This document shows positions 42,593-51,140 of a DNA stretch of 64,000 nucleotides, in pieces; position 1 is the stretch's first letter; each line of letters opens with the position of its first letter. The translations under genes were made by a program, and so were the position numbers. The DNA lies in assembly GCF_000420025.1 (NCBI RefSeq), contig NZ_ATUD01000006.1, forward strand, positions 1-64,000, written 5' to 3'. The notes under the pieces were generated by a model that was given only the letters and a program-made list of their open reading frames with translations, was not told the origin of the DNA and ran no database searches. Source of the DNA: Patulibacter americanus DSM 16676. GTDB taxonomy: Bacteria > Actinomycetota > Thermoleophilia > Solirubrobacterales > Solirubrobacteraceae.

Positions 42593-44032
42593 ATGGCGAA
42601 CCCCCGCACCGACCTCCCGGGCCTTCCGCCCATCACCCGGCGCAAGGTGCGCATCGGCCTCGTCGCCGGCGGGCTCGGCACGTACTGGCCGCAGTTCCCG
42701 GGGCTCCTGCCGCAGCTGCAGGCGTCGGCGCGTCACGTGTCGGAGCGGTTCGCGGCGATGGACGCCGAGGTGACCGACGTCGGGTTCGTCTCCGACGCGC
42801 AGGAAGGTGCGGCCGCCGCCGAGGCGCTGCGCCGGGCGGACTGCGACCTCATCGTCCTGTTCCTCACGACCTACCTGACGAGCTCGATGGTGCTGCCGAT
42901 CGCGCAGCGGGCGAACACGCCCGTGCTCGTGATCGACCTGCAGCCGACGGCGCGGATGGACCACGCGACGTTCGACACCGGCGACTGGCTCGCGTACTGC
43001 GGCCAGTGCGCGGTCCCCGAGGTCGGCAACGTCTTCCGCCGCGCCGGCGTCCCCTTCCGCTCCGTCTCCGGCCACCTGCACCACGAGGCCGCGTGGGCGC
43101 GGATCGAGCGGTGGATCGGGGCGGCGAAGGTCCGCGCTGCGCTCCGCCACGGCCGCCACGGGCTGATGGGGCACGTCTACCCCGGGATGCTCGACGTCTC
43201 GACCGACCTGACGCTCCTGCCCGCCACCTTCGGCAGCCACGTCGAGGTGCTCGAGTTCGACGACCTGCGCGTGCGCGTCGAGGCGGTCACCGACGCCGAG
43301 GTGTCCGCGCGGGTCGACCTCGCGCGTGAGATCTTCACGGTCGACGACAGCGTCCAGGACGACGACTTCGCGTGGGGTGCCCGCGTATCGGTCGGACTCG
43401 ACCGGCTGGTCGAGGACTTCGCGCTCGACACCCTGGCCTACTACCACCGGGGGCTCGACGGCGAGCTCCACGAGCGGCTCGGCGCGGGGATGATCCTCGG
43501 CGCGTCGCTGCTGACCGCCCGCGGGCTGCCGGCCACCGGCGAGTACGAGCTGCGCACCTCGGTCGCGCAGCTCGTCACGCAGGTGCTCGGCGCGGGCGGG
43601 TCGTTCTGCGAGATCCAGTCCCTCAACTTCGACGACGGCGTCGTCGAGATGGGCCACGACGGCCCCGCCCACCTGGCCGTCGCCAGCCGCGACCCGCTGC
43701 TGCGCGGCCTCGGCGTGTTCCACGGCAAGCGCGGCTACGGCGTGTCCGTCGAGTTCGACGTGCAGCACGGCCCGGTCACCCTGGTCGGCCTGGGCCAGGA
43801 CCGCGACGGCACGCTGGCGCTCATCGTCAGCGAGGGCACCGTCGTTCCGGGCCCGCTGCTGCAGATCGGCAACACCACCAGCCGCGTCGACTTCGGTCGC
43901 GACCCGGGCGAGTGGGTCGACCAGTGGTCCGCGACCGGCATCGGCCACCACTGGTCGCTCTCGCTCGGCCACCGCCGCGCGGAGCTCCGCGCCGCGGCGG
44001 ACCTGCTCGGGGTGCCGTTCCGCGAGGTCTGA
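42593..44032 (+). CDS. L-arabinose/L-fucose isomerase-family protein
   Basis: 479 aa. The sequence follows the AraA-like fold: VRIGLVAGGLGTYWPQFPGL at the N-terminus, DLIVLFLTTYLTSSMVLPIA, GHVYPGMLDVSTDLT in the middle and WSLSLGHRRAELRAAADLLG at the end, with Glu and His residues that could hold the metal (EIQSLNFDDG, GHHWSLSLGH). It probably converts a ketose to an aldose. No sugar kinase or transporter is adjacent, so the sugar cannot be named. It has a palindromic operator over its promoter. Confidence 0.78.
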   Translation: MANPRTDLPGLPPITRRKVRIGLVAGGLGTYWPQFPGLLPQLQASARHVSERFAAMDAEVTDVGFVSDAQEGAAAAEALRRADCDLIVLFLTTYLTSSMVLPIAQRANTPVLVIDLQPTARMDHATFDTGDWLAYCGQCAVPEVGNVFRRAGVPFRSVSGHLHHEAAWARIERWIGAAKVRAALRHGRHGLMGHVYPGMLDVSTDLTLLPATFGSHVEVLEFDDLRVRVEAVTDAEVSARVDLAREIFTVDDSVQDDDFAWGARVSVGLDRLVEDFALDTLAYYHRGLDGELHERLGAGMILGASLLTARGLPATGEYELRTSVAQLVTQVLGAGGSFCEIQSLNFDDGVVEMGHDGPAHLAVASRDPLLRGLGVFHGKRGYGVSVEFDVQHGPVTLVGLGQDRDGTLALIVSEGTVVPGPLLQIGNTTSRVDFGRDPGEWVDQWSATGIGHHWSLSLGHRRAELRAAADLLGVPFREV

Positions 44033-44106
44033 GGCCGAGGTCGCGGCCGGCCCGCCGCGACCGGCTGCGGTCGCGACCCCGGTGCCGCCGCGACCACCGC
44101 GGGGCG

Positions 44107-44580
44107 CTAGAGGTTGTAGCGCGTGATCTGGATCGTCCGGTACCAGCGACCCTCGTGGCGGATGGAGTACGAGCGGTTGATGCGGGTCTTGTCCGGGACC
44201 TGCATGGTCGCGGTGTACGACTCGCCGCGGGACCCGGAATCGCCCATGCCCCCCTCGTTCACCCACTTGCCGTCCACGCGCTTGTCGCTCGACATGCCGA
44301 ACCCGTTGAACACCTTGCGGTCGCCGAACTGCACCTGGATGCAGTAGCGGTGACGGTCCGCCTTCGTGGCGGTGACCACGACGCGGCCGAAGTCCAGGGT
44401 CGAGCCCCCGTCCTTGAAGCGGTACACGGAGCGGCGTTCGGGGTTCAGCGCCTGCTCGCAGGCGTCCGGCGCCGTGGCGGCGCTTGCGGGAGCCGCGGCG
44501 GCGCCGGCCACCACCGGGACGGCGAGCGCGGCCAGGACGAGGGCGACGGGGGAGCGGGGGAAGGGACGCATCGCGGCCAT
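44107..44580 (-). CDS. hypothetical secreted protein
   Basis: 157 aa. A signal peptide with cleavage near APASAATA (about residue 36) is followed by a 120-residue mature domain rich in beta-prone segments (STLDFGRVVVTATKADRHRYCIQV, and RSYSIRHEGRWYRTIQI). Two Cys residues could form one disulfide. Starts at 44580 and 44571 are both possible. I do not recognise the family. It faces away from the MFS gene at 44794. Confidence 0.6.
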   Translation of the reverse strand: MAAMRPFPRSPVALVLAALAVPVVAGAAAAPASAATAPDACEQALNPERRSVYRFKDGGSTLDFGRVVVTATKADRHRYCIQVQFGDRKVFNGFGMSSDKRVDGKWVNEGGMGDSGSRGESYTATMQVPDKTRINRSYSIRHEGRWYRTIQITRYNL

Positions 44581-44793
44581 GCTCTCATCCGCGCGGCGAT
44601 CCCGGGGTGAGAACGCCGTGAGGGTCGCAGCCGGTCCGCTCGTGGCCGTTCACCGAACCGTGAAGATCCGGCTGGCCAGCGGGATGTACCCGCGAGGGGC
44701 GCCACTGGCGCGGGCAACGCCGTCCACGCGGGCGCGCGGGCCGCATCCCGCGTGCTCAAGGGGTTTCGCGAGCATGCTTGTAGCCTGCCGCCC

Positions 44794-46278
44794 ATGTCCT
44801 CCCCAGCGTCAGCCGGCCCGCAACACAACCGCTGGGCGATCCTGGCGCTGATCGGGGTGGCGCAGCTCATGGTCGTCCTCGACGCGACGATCGTGAACAT
44901 CGCGCTGCCGTCGGCGCAGGAGGACCTGGGATTCTCGAACGACAACCGTCAATGGGTCGTCACGGCCTACGCGCTGGCCTTCGGCAGCCTGCTGCTCATC
45001 GGCGGCAAGATCGGCGACCTGTTCGGGCGCAAGTGGACCTTCGTCGGCGGCCTGATCGGGTTCGCCGTCGCGTCGTTCCTCGGCGGTCTGGCGCCGTCCT
45101 TCGGCGTGCTCGTGCTCGCCCGCGCCCTGCAGGGCGTCTTCGGCGCGCTCCTCGCCCCGGCGGCGCTCGGGCTCCTGACCGTCACCTTCGCGGACTCCCC
45201 GGACCGCCCGAAGGCGTTCGGCATCTTCGCCGCGGTGGCGACCGCGGGCGCGTCCGTCGGCCTGCTGCTCGGCGGCGCGCTCACCGACACCCTGTCGTGG
45301 CGCTGGTGCCTGTACGTCAACCTCGTGATCGCGATCCCGCTGGCGGTCGTGGCGCTGCGCCTGATCGAGAACGAGCGTCCGGCGCACCGCCCACGGATCG
45401 ACTGGACCGGGGGCGTCCTGGCCTTCACGGGCCTGTTCGCGCTCGTCTACGGCTTCTCCGAGGCCGAGCGCGATGCGTGGGGCGCGCCGACGACGATCGT
45501 CTCGCTGGCCGCGGCGGTCGTGCTGCTCGTCGCGTTCGTCCTGACGCAGCGCCGCGTCAAGAATCCGCTGCTGCCGCTGCACATCGTGTGGGACCGCGCC
45601 CGCGGCGGGGCCTACGCGTCGATCGTGGTCGCGGCGTCGGGGATGTTCGCCGTCTTCCTGTTCCTCACGTACTTCATGCAGCAGAACCTGGGCTACTCGC
45701 CGTTGAAGACCGGCGTCGGCTTCCTACCCATGACCGTGATGATCTTCATCACCGCGCCGACGATCCAGACGAAGGTGCTGCCCCGCGTCGGGGTCAAGCC
45801 GATCGTGATGACGGGCATGACGCTCGGGTTCCTGTCGATGCTCTTGTTCTTCACCCGGCTGGACCCGTCCTCCACCTACGCCGGGGGCGTGCTGCCGGGC
45901 CTCGTGATGCTCGGCATCGGCATGCCGTGCGTGTTCGCGCCGTCCTTCGCGACGGCGACGCTCGGCGTCGACCGCAGCGAGGCCGGCGTCGCGTCGGCCA
46001 TGGTCAACACCTCCCAGCAGGTCGGCGGCGCGGTCGGCACCGCCGTCCTGTCGACGATCTTCACCCACTCCACGGCGGACTACATCGCCACCCACGCCCG
46101 CACCGCGACGCTCGCCAACGACGCCTCCGTCCACGGCTACGCGTCCGCGTTCACCTTCGCGATGGGGCTCTTCGCCGTCGGCCTGGTCATCGCGACCGTC
46201 GTGCTGCCGCGGCGGATCACGCCGCCGCGGCCGCCGGCGGCGGGGACCGCGGGGCGACCGGCGGAGGGCGCCGCCTGA
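44794..46278 (+). CDS. MFS drug exporter, DHA2 family
   Basis: 494 aa with about 14 helices. VVLDATIVNIALPSAQEDLG is the DHA2 first-helix motif, motif A is GGKIGDLFGRKWTF, and motif C lies in the ATAGASVGLLLGGAL helix. It should export a drug-like compound. TAGCCT seven bases before ATG 44794 and no Shine-Dalgarno suggest a leaderless mRNA. An imperfect repeat TTCAC-N6-GTGAA (44649-44664) in the 213-base upstream gap may be an operator. It is not orthologous in detail to the exporter at 5943. Confidence 0.9.
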   Translation: MSSPASAGPQHNRWAILALIGVAQLMVVLDATIVNIALPSAQEDLGFSNDNRQWVVTAYALAFGSLLLIGGKIGDLFGRKWTFVGGLIGFAVASFLGGLAPSFGVLVLARALQGVFGALLAPAALGLLTVTFADSPDRPKAFGIFAAVATAGASVGLLLGGALTDTLSWRWCLYVNLVIAIPLAVVALRLIENERPAHRPRIDWTGGVLAFTGLFALVYGFSEAERDAWGAPTTIVSLAAAVVLLVAFVLTQRRVKNPLLPLHIVWDRARGGAYASIVVAASGMFAVFLFLTYFMQQNLGYSPLKTGVGFLPMTVMIFITAPTIQTKVLPRVGVKPIVMTGMTLGFLSMLLFFTRLDPSSTYAGGVLPGLVMLGIGMPCVFAPSFATATLGVDRSEAGVASAMVNTSQQVGGAVGTAVLSTIFTHSTADYIATHARTATLANDASVHGYASAFTFAMGLFAVGLVIATVVLPRRITPPRPPAAGTAGRPAEGAA

Positions 46279-46339
46279 TCGGGGCCTGAGCCCCGAGGCT
46301 GCGGGCCCGTGGGGGCCGACCACGTGCGAGGATCGCGCC

Positions 46340-47533
46340 ATGCGGCGTGTGCGTGGACCCGGACGAGGTGCGGCCGCGGCTGCCGGAACTCCGGATCGGC
46401 GGCGGGGGCCAGGCGCGCGCTCGGCCCGGACGGCGGCCGTTGTGGCCGCGGTGCTGACGGCCCTCCTCGGCGCCGCGCCCGCCGACGCGCGATCCATCCA
46501 CGACCCGGACATCGGCTGGCCGACGGCGCTCCGCGAGGAGCTGGGCCTGCCGGTGCTGCGCAGCGCGCCGTGTCGCGCCCGAACGACCCGGGCCAAGATC
46601 CGCCTGCAGAACCGGGTGTCGCGCGCCGAGCCGCCGTTGCGCGGCATCCTCCGCTACGGCGAGGCCGACGTGTGGGGGTCCGCCTGGTACACGAACTGCG
46701 ACGGCGGCCGGCTGCAGGTCGGGATCGCCAGCGGCGCGCCGGCACCCGCCACCCGCCGCATCGTGCGGACGCTGCGTCGGCGACTCGCGAAGCGCGGCCT
46801 GACGAACGACGTGCGGCTCGTCGCCGTCCGCTCGACCTACAAGCAGCTCGACGAGCAGGCCGAGCTCGTCGACACGGCGGTGGTCCCCGGTGCGCTCGAG
46901 GCCGGCCACATCTCGACGGGGATCCGCACGACCCGGAACGCCGTCTCCATCGACGTCTACAACACCATCCCGCCTGCCGACCTCGTCCGCCTGCGCGCGT
47001 TCGCCCGGGACGCTCCCGTCAACGTCGTCCTCGACGTCGAGCCGCCGGCCGACCCCGACGCACCCGTCGCCACCTACCCGGGAGCGATCGTGCTCGACCG
47101 CCGTGCGGTCCGCCGGGACCGGCGCGAGCTGCCGGTGGTCATCGACGACCAGAGCTGCTTCGGGGACGAGTCGTTCGACTCCGCTGCGCGCCTCGCCGCG
47201 GTGCGGGTCCGCCGGGGCCGCCACGCCTGGATTCTCACCGCCCGCTTCCGCGTGAACCCGGACTGGCCGCGGTTCTCGACGTGCGTCGGCTCCTCCGATC
47301 CACGCCTCCGCGTCCGGACGACGGTGCGGCTGCCGTCGCGGCTGGGGCACCGGGGGATCGTGGACGGCGGTGACGGCCGCGGCGGGTCCCGGCCCGTGCT
47401 CCTCGAGCCCCGCGGCGCGGTGGCGATCCGCTCCCTCGTCCCGCGGTTCGTCTACGCGGGCGACGCCTGTGACCGGCCCGCCGTCCGCCGCGCGTTCCGT
47501 GGCCGGCCGAAGAGCGGGTGGTGCTTCTTCTGA
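46340..47533 (+). CDS. hypothetical secreted protein
   Basis: 397 aa. A very Arg/Gly-rich N-terminus precedes a hydrophobic signal segment (AAVVAAVLTALLGAAPADA). The mature part has alternating strands and paired Cys residues (CRAR, NCDG, SCFG, TCVG, ACDR and the terminal GWCFF), so it is probably disulfide-bonded outside the cell. No known domain is recognised. It ends about 45 bases before the first metal-type box and may or may not belong to the surface system. Confidence 0.6.
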   Translation: MRRVRGPGRGAAAAAGTPDRRRGPGARSARTAAVVAAVLTALLGAAPADARSIHDPDIGWPTALREELGLPVLRSAPCRARTTRAKIRLQNRVSRAEPPLRGILRYGEADVWGSAWYTNCDGGRLQVGIASGAPAPATRRIVRTLRRRLAKRGLTNDVRLVAVRSTYKQLDEQAELVDTAVVPGALEAGHISTGIRTTRNAVSIDVYNTIPPADLVRLRAFARDAPVNVVLDVEPPADPDAPVATYPGAIVLDRRAVRRDRRELPVVIDDQSCFGDESFDSAARLAAVRVRRGRHAWILTARFRVNPDWPRFSTCVGSSDPRLRVRTTVRLPSRLGHRGIVDGGDGRGGSRPVLLEPRGAVAIRSLVPRFVYAGDACDRPAVRRAFRGRPKSGWCFF

Positions 47534-47579
47534 GCTGCCCGGCTGCCCGTGACGTGCGCCATCGGGTCGGCCCCCTATC

Positions 47580-47594
47580 TGAGACTGAGTCTCA
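47580..47594. promoter_or_regulatory. Fur/Zur-like box 1
   Basis: TGAGACT-G-AGTCTCA is a perfect 7-1-7 palindrome, the geometry of Fur-family metal repressor sites. It sits directly before TAGGGT (47603-47608), a possible -10, ahead of the substrate-binding lipoprotein gene. Confidence 0.7.
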
Positions 47595-47615
47595 GTCTTT
47601 GCTAGGGTCGCCGGC

Positions 47616-47705
47616 ATGGGTTGGTGGCTACCGCGGCAGGCGTCGCACGGACGCTCGTGGTCGCGGCCGGTCGCGGCGCGGCCGGCCAGCCCGGCGGCGG
47701 CATGA
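47616..47705 (+). CDS. possible 29-codon leader ORF coupled to the binding protein
   Basis: ATG 47616 lies seven bases after TAGGGT and opens a 29-codon frame (MGWWLPRQASHGRSW...), whose TGA at 47703-47705 overlaps the ATG of the binding-protein gene (ATGA). This could be a leaderless leader peptide that delivers ribosomes to the next start, which has only a weak Shine-Dalgarno. Chance open frames of this size are common at this GC content, so confidence is low. Confidence 0.3.
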   Translation: MGWWLPRQASHGRSWSRPVAARPASPAAA

Positions 47706-49267
47706 TCCGCCGGCTCGGGGGCATCCTCCTCGTGTCCGTGGTCGCCGCCGCGCTGCTCGCAGGGTGCGGCACCGGGGGCTCTGCCGGCGCCCGTGCCGGC
47801 GACGACCGGCTCCAGGTCGTCGCGACCACGGGCCTGCTGCGCGACCTGGTGCAGAACGTCGGCGGGGACCGCGTCGACGCGGTCAGCCTCGTGCCGGACG
47901 ACGCCGATCCGCACGCGTTCGAGCCGACGCTGCGCGACGTGCGCGACGTCGTCTACGCCGACGTGGCGTTCAGCAACTACATGCTGCTCGAGCAGCAGAG
48001 CATCATCAAGACGCTCGACGCGAACCTGCGGCCCGGGGTGCCGAACGTGTCGCTGGCCGAGGACGCCGTGAAGTACGCGGCGGAGATCATCCCGCTGGTC
48101 GAGAGCGTCAACCTCGACACGATCTGGCTCGGGCTCCGTGCCCGCGGCGACGGGCGCCGGTACGGCGCGGACCGCTCCAGCGAGGTCCTGCTGTCGGCCA
48201 CCGCGGCCTCGGGTCCGGGCGACGTCCACGGCTACCTGACGGGGACGTTCGGCGAACCCGACGTCTACTTCGACTCCTCGGACGGCTTCGACGCCGGGAA
48301 CGGGTTCAAGGACGACACCGCACGGCTGCCCGCCGACGCGCACACGCACATGTCGTGGGTGTTCACCGCCCCCGGGATCTACCGCGTGCGGTTCGCCGCG
48401 AGCCTGCAGACGGAGCCGACCGCCCGGCCGATCCCGCTGGGGGAGCGGACGTTCACCTTCGCCGTCGGCGTCAAGCCTCCGGTCGCGGCAGGCGCCCGGA
48501 CGACGGTCCTGAACCAGGGGCACGCCGACCTGACGGTAGACCTCGACCGCCGCGACATCCTCGCGCTGCACGACGGGGGTGGGGCAGGGCACCGGCAGGT
48601 CGAGCACGCCGCGGACGACCTGGTCATCGAAGTGCCGTCGAAGGCGATCGCGGAGGTGCCGGCCGGGCGGGAGTTCCGGTTCCTCGGGCGGCCGGGCGCG
48701 CAGATCTACCAGCTGCCGCAGGCCGTGCTCGGCAAGCACGTGCACGGCGAGATCGACCCGCACCTGTGGCAGGACGTGCGCAACGCGATCGCCTACACGA
48801 AGATCATCCGCGACACGCTCATGGAGCGTGACCCTGCGGGGGCGGCGGAGTACCGCCGCAACGCCGAGGCGTACCTGCAGCGTCTCGACGACCTCGACGC
48901 CCACGTCCGGCGCACGATCGCGGCGATCCCGCGCGACCGCCGGTACCTCGTGACGACGCACGACGCCTTCGCGTACCTCGCGCACGCCTACGGGGTCCAG
49001 ATCGCCGGCTTCGTCACGCCGAACCCGGCCGTCGAGCCGTCGCTGGCCGAGCGGCGCAAGCTCACGCAGACGATCCGCAACCTCGCCGTCCCCGCCGTCT
49101 TCCTCGAGCCGAACCTCGCCGCACGCTCCTCCACGCTGACCGAGGTCGCCGAGGACGAGGGTGTCGAGGTGTGCCCGATCTACGGCGACACGTTCGACGA
49201 CCGCGTCACCACGTACGTGGAGCTCATGACGTTCAACGCCGAGTCGCTGCGGCGGTGCCTGTCGTGA
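47702..49267 (+). CDS. anchored-repeat ABC transporter substrate-binding lipoprotein (TroA/ZnuA type)
   Basis: 521 aa. The signal peptide ends in a lipobox (ALLAGC). The TroA-fold metal ligands are His71 (DPHAFEPTLRDV), His354 (DPHLWQDV), His420 (TTHDAF) and Asp496 (GDTFDD). Between the first two sits an extra domain of about 200 residues with the surface 'GHVD...HTHMSWVFTAPGIYRVRF' pattern seen in the secreted proteins downstream; this matches the TIGR03772 architecture. It should capture Zn or Mn and pass it to the permease at 51140. A Fur/Zur-like box lies upstream. Confidence 0.9.
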   Translation: MIRRLGGILLVSVVAAALLAGCGTGGSAGARAGDDRLQVVATTGLLRDLVQNVGGDRVDAVSLVPDDADPHAFEPTLRDVRDVVYADVAFSNYMLLEQQSIIKTLDANLRPGVPNVSLAEDAVKYAAEIIPLVESVNLDTIWLGLRARGDGRRYGADRSSEVLLSATAASGPGDVHGYLTGTFGEPDVYFDSSDGFDAGNGFKDDTARLPADAHTHMSWVFTAPGIYRVRFAASLQTEPTARPIPLGERTFTFAVGVKPPVAAGARTTVLNQGHADLTVDLDRRDILALHDGGGAGHRQVEHAADDLVIEVPSKAIAEVPAGREFRFLGRPGAQIYQLPQAVLGKHVHGEIDPHLWQDVRNAIAYTKIIRDTLMERDPAGAAEYRRNAEAYLQRLDDLDAHVRRTIAAIPRDRRYLVTTHDAFAYLAHAYGVQIAGFVTPNPAVEPSLAERRKLTQTIRNLAVPAVFLEPNLAARSSTLTEVAEDEGVEVCPIYGDTFDDRVTTYVELMTFNAESLRRCLS

Positions 49268-49323
49268 CCGCGCGCCGTCGCTCCCCGACCGCCGGGTCGT
49301 CCCCCGAACCACGAAGGACTTCC

Positions 49324-50331
49324 ATGCGTCCGACCGTTCTCCCGGTCCTCCTCGCCCTCCTCACCGCCGTGCTGCTGACGCTGGCCGGCGGATCCGCATC
49401 GGCATGGGCGCAGGCCCCGGGGGACGACGACCGGAACCTGGAGCAGCAGATCGCGAAGGGGCAGCGCGTGGCCCCGGGCCGCAGGACGCTCGACTCGGGG
49501 CACGTCGACGTGGGCCCGCGGTTCGTCGACGGGCGGTGGACGCTCATGGTCCACGACGACGGCGCGAAGGCCGCCGCGGGCGGGCGAAGCGTCTGGCGCC
49601 ACCCGGACCGGACGGTGCTGCGCGTGACCGACGACGCGGTGCTGCAGGTGCCCGACGACCCGAAGTACGGCTTCCTCCCGGCGCCACCGGGGAGCGACGT
49701 CCACGTGGTTCCGCAGACCCAGAACCCGGACGTCGTGTGGCTGGGCTGGAACACCCAGGACCCCGACGTCATGGAGCGCATCGACCGTGGCGTGACCCTC
49801 ACGCTCACCGACGTGCAGGGACCGGGTGACCTGGTCGTCTACCTGCAGTCGGGGGACTTCGCCGAGCCGAAGGTGCTGTGGAACTCGACGGGGGCACCGA
49901 AGCCGTTCTTCGTCGACGTCGACACCCACACCCACGCCAACTGGGTGTTCACGAAGCCCGGCGTCTACCTGGCCCAGGTCCGCGTCTCGGCCGACCTGAT
50001 CGACGGCACGAAGGTGTCCGACACGCGGCAGCTGCGCTTCGCGGTGGGGTCGGGCACGAGCGTGGACGACGCGTACGCGGCGGAGTGGCGCGGGGCACCG
50101 GTCCGGGCCCAGGCTGACACGGGGGGCGGGTCGACCGGGACCGCCGGGACGGCTGCGGAGCCGGCCGACGACGGCGGGACGTCCGCTGTCGTGGTCGTGG
50201 GGATCGCCGTGGTGGCGGTGGCGGTGGCCGTCGGGCTGCTCCTGGTTCTGCTGCGGGGCCGCCGGGCGAAGCTGCGTGCCCGGTCCGGCCGGCTGCCGGC
50301 CGACGCCCCGGGCACGGACGGGCACCGATGA
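49324..50331 (+). CDS. membrane-anchored surface repeat-domain protein
   Basis: 335 aa. A signal peptide (to about residue 30, ASAWAQA) is followed by one actinobacterial surface-anchored domain of the TIGR03769 kind: SGHVDVGPRFVDGRWTL, VPQTQNPDVVWLGWNTQ and HTHANWVFTKPGVYLAQV. A Gly/Thr-rich linker and a C-terminal helix (SAVVVVGIAVVAVAVAVGLLLVLL) with an Arg/Lys tail then anchor it in the membrane. AAGGA precedes ATG 49324. Its stop overlaps the ATPase start by four bases. It is probably an accessory metal-binding or docking protein of the transporter. Confidence 0.87.
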   Translation: MRPTVLPVLLALLTAVLLTLAGGSASAWAQAPGDDDRNLEQQIAKGQRVAPGRRTLDSGHVDVGPRFVDGRWTLMVHDDGAKAAAGGRSVWRHPDRTVLRVTDDAVLQVPDDPKYGFLPAPPGSDVHVVPQTQNPDVVWLGWNTQDPDVMERIDRGVTLTLTDVQGPGDLVVYLQSGDFAEPKVLWNSTGAPKPFFVDVDTHTHANWVFTKPGVYLAQVRVSADLIDGTKVSDTRQLRFAVGSGTSVDDAYAAEWRGAPVRAQADTGGGSTGTAGTAAEPADDGGTSAVVVVGIAVVAVAVAVGLLLVLLRGRRAKLRARSGRLPADAPGTDGHR

Positions 50332-51140
50332 ACACGGTGGTGGACGCCTCCGCGGTCCCGGGCGCACCGGTGCCCGACACCGCGTCGGCGGGTCCCGCCC
50401 TCGAGGTCTCTGGGGTCTCCGTCCGCCTCGGCGGGCGGTTCGCCCTGCGCGAGGCCGAGCTGCGCGTGGCCCGCGGCGAGCTCGTCGGGCTGATCGGGCC
50501 CAACGGGGCGGGCAAGACGACGCTCCTCCGCGCGGCCCTCGGGCTGCTGAAGCCGGCGAGCGGGCGGGTCCGCGTGGAGGGCCGCGACGTCCGTCCCGGC
50601 CGCGTGGCCATCGGGTACGTCCCTCAGCGCCACGAGTTCGCGTGGGACTTCCCGATCTCGGTCGAGAACGTCGTGATGACGGGACGGACCGGGCGGCTCG
50701 GGCTGTTCCGTCGCCCCGGGGTGGAGGACTGGCGGGCCGTGGACGACGCGCTCGAGCGCGTGCGCATGGCGGACCTGCGCACGCGGCCGGCCGGCGAGCT
50801 CTCCGGCGGCCAACGCCAACGCATGCTCGTGGCCCGGGCGCTGGCGCTGCAGCCCGCCGTACTCCTTCTCGACGAGCCGTTCACCGGCCTCGACATGCCC
50901 ACGCAGGAGCTCCTGTCGGAGCTCTTCGTCTCGCTCGCCCGGGAGGGTCGCGCCGTGCTGATGACGACCCACGACCTGGCGGCAGCGCTCTACAGCTGCG
51001 ACCGTTTGGTGCTCCTGAATCGCACGGTCGTGGCCGAGGGCACCCCGCGTGCCTTGTCGGAGGACGCGGGCGCGTGGATGGAGACGTTCGGCGTCGCCGC
51101 CGACAGTCCGCTGCTGCGGATCCTGAAGGCGGTGGCCTGA
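50328..51140 (+). CDS. anchored-repeat ABC transporter ATP-binding protein
   Basis: 270 aa. Complete ABC ATPase: Walker A GPNGAGKTT (57-65), signature LSGGQ (158-162), Walker B VLLLDEP with Asp182, and H-loop TTHDL. It is closest to the Zn/Mn importer class (ZnuC/MntB-like; TIGR03771 context). It starts within the stop of the preceding gene and ends within the start of the permease, so the three are translationally coupled. Confidence 0.93.
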   Translation: MNTVVDASAVPGAPVPDTASAGPALEVSGVSVRLGGRFALREAELRVARGELVGLIGPNGAGKTTLLRAALGLLKPASGRVRVEGRDVRPGRVAIGYVPQRHEFAWDFPISVENVVMTGRTGRLGLFRRPGVEDWRAVDDALERVRMADLRTRPAGELSGGQRQRMLVARALALQPAVLLLDEPFTGLDMPTQELLSELFVSLAREGRAVLMTTHDLAAALYSCDRLVLLNRTVVAEGTPRALSEDAGAWMETFGVAADSPLLRILKAVA

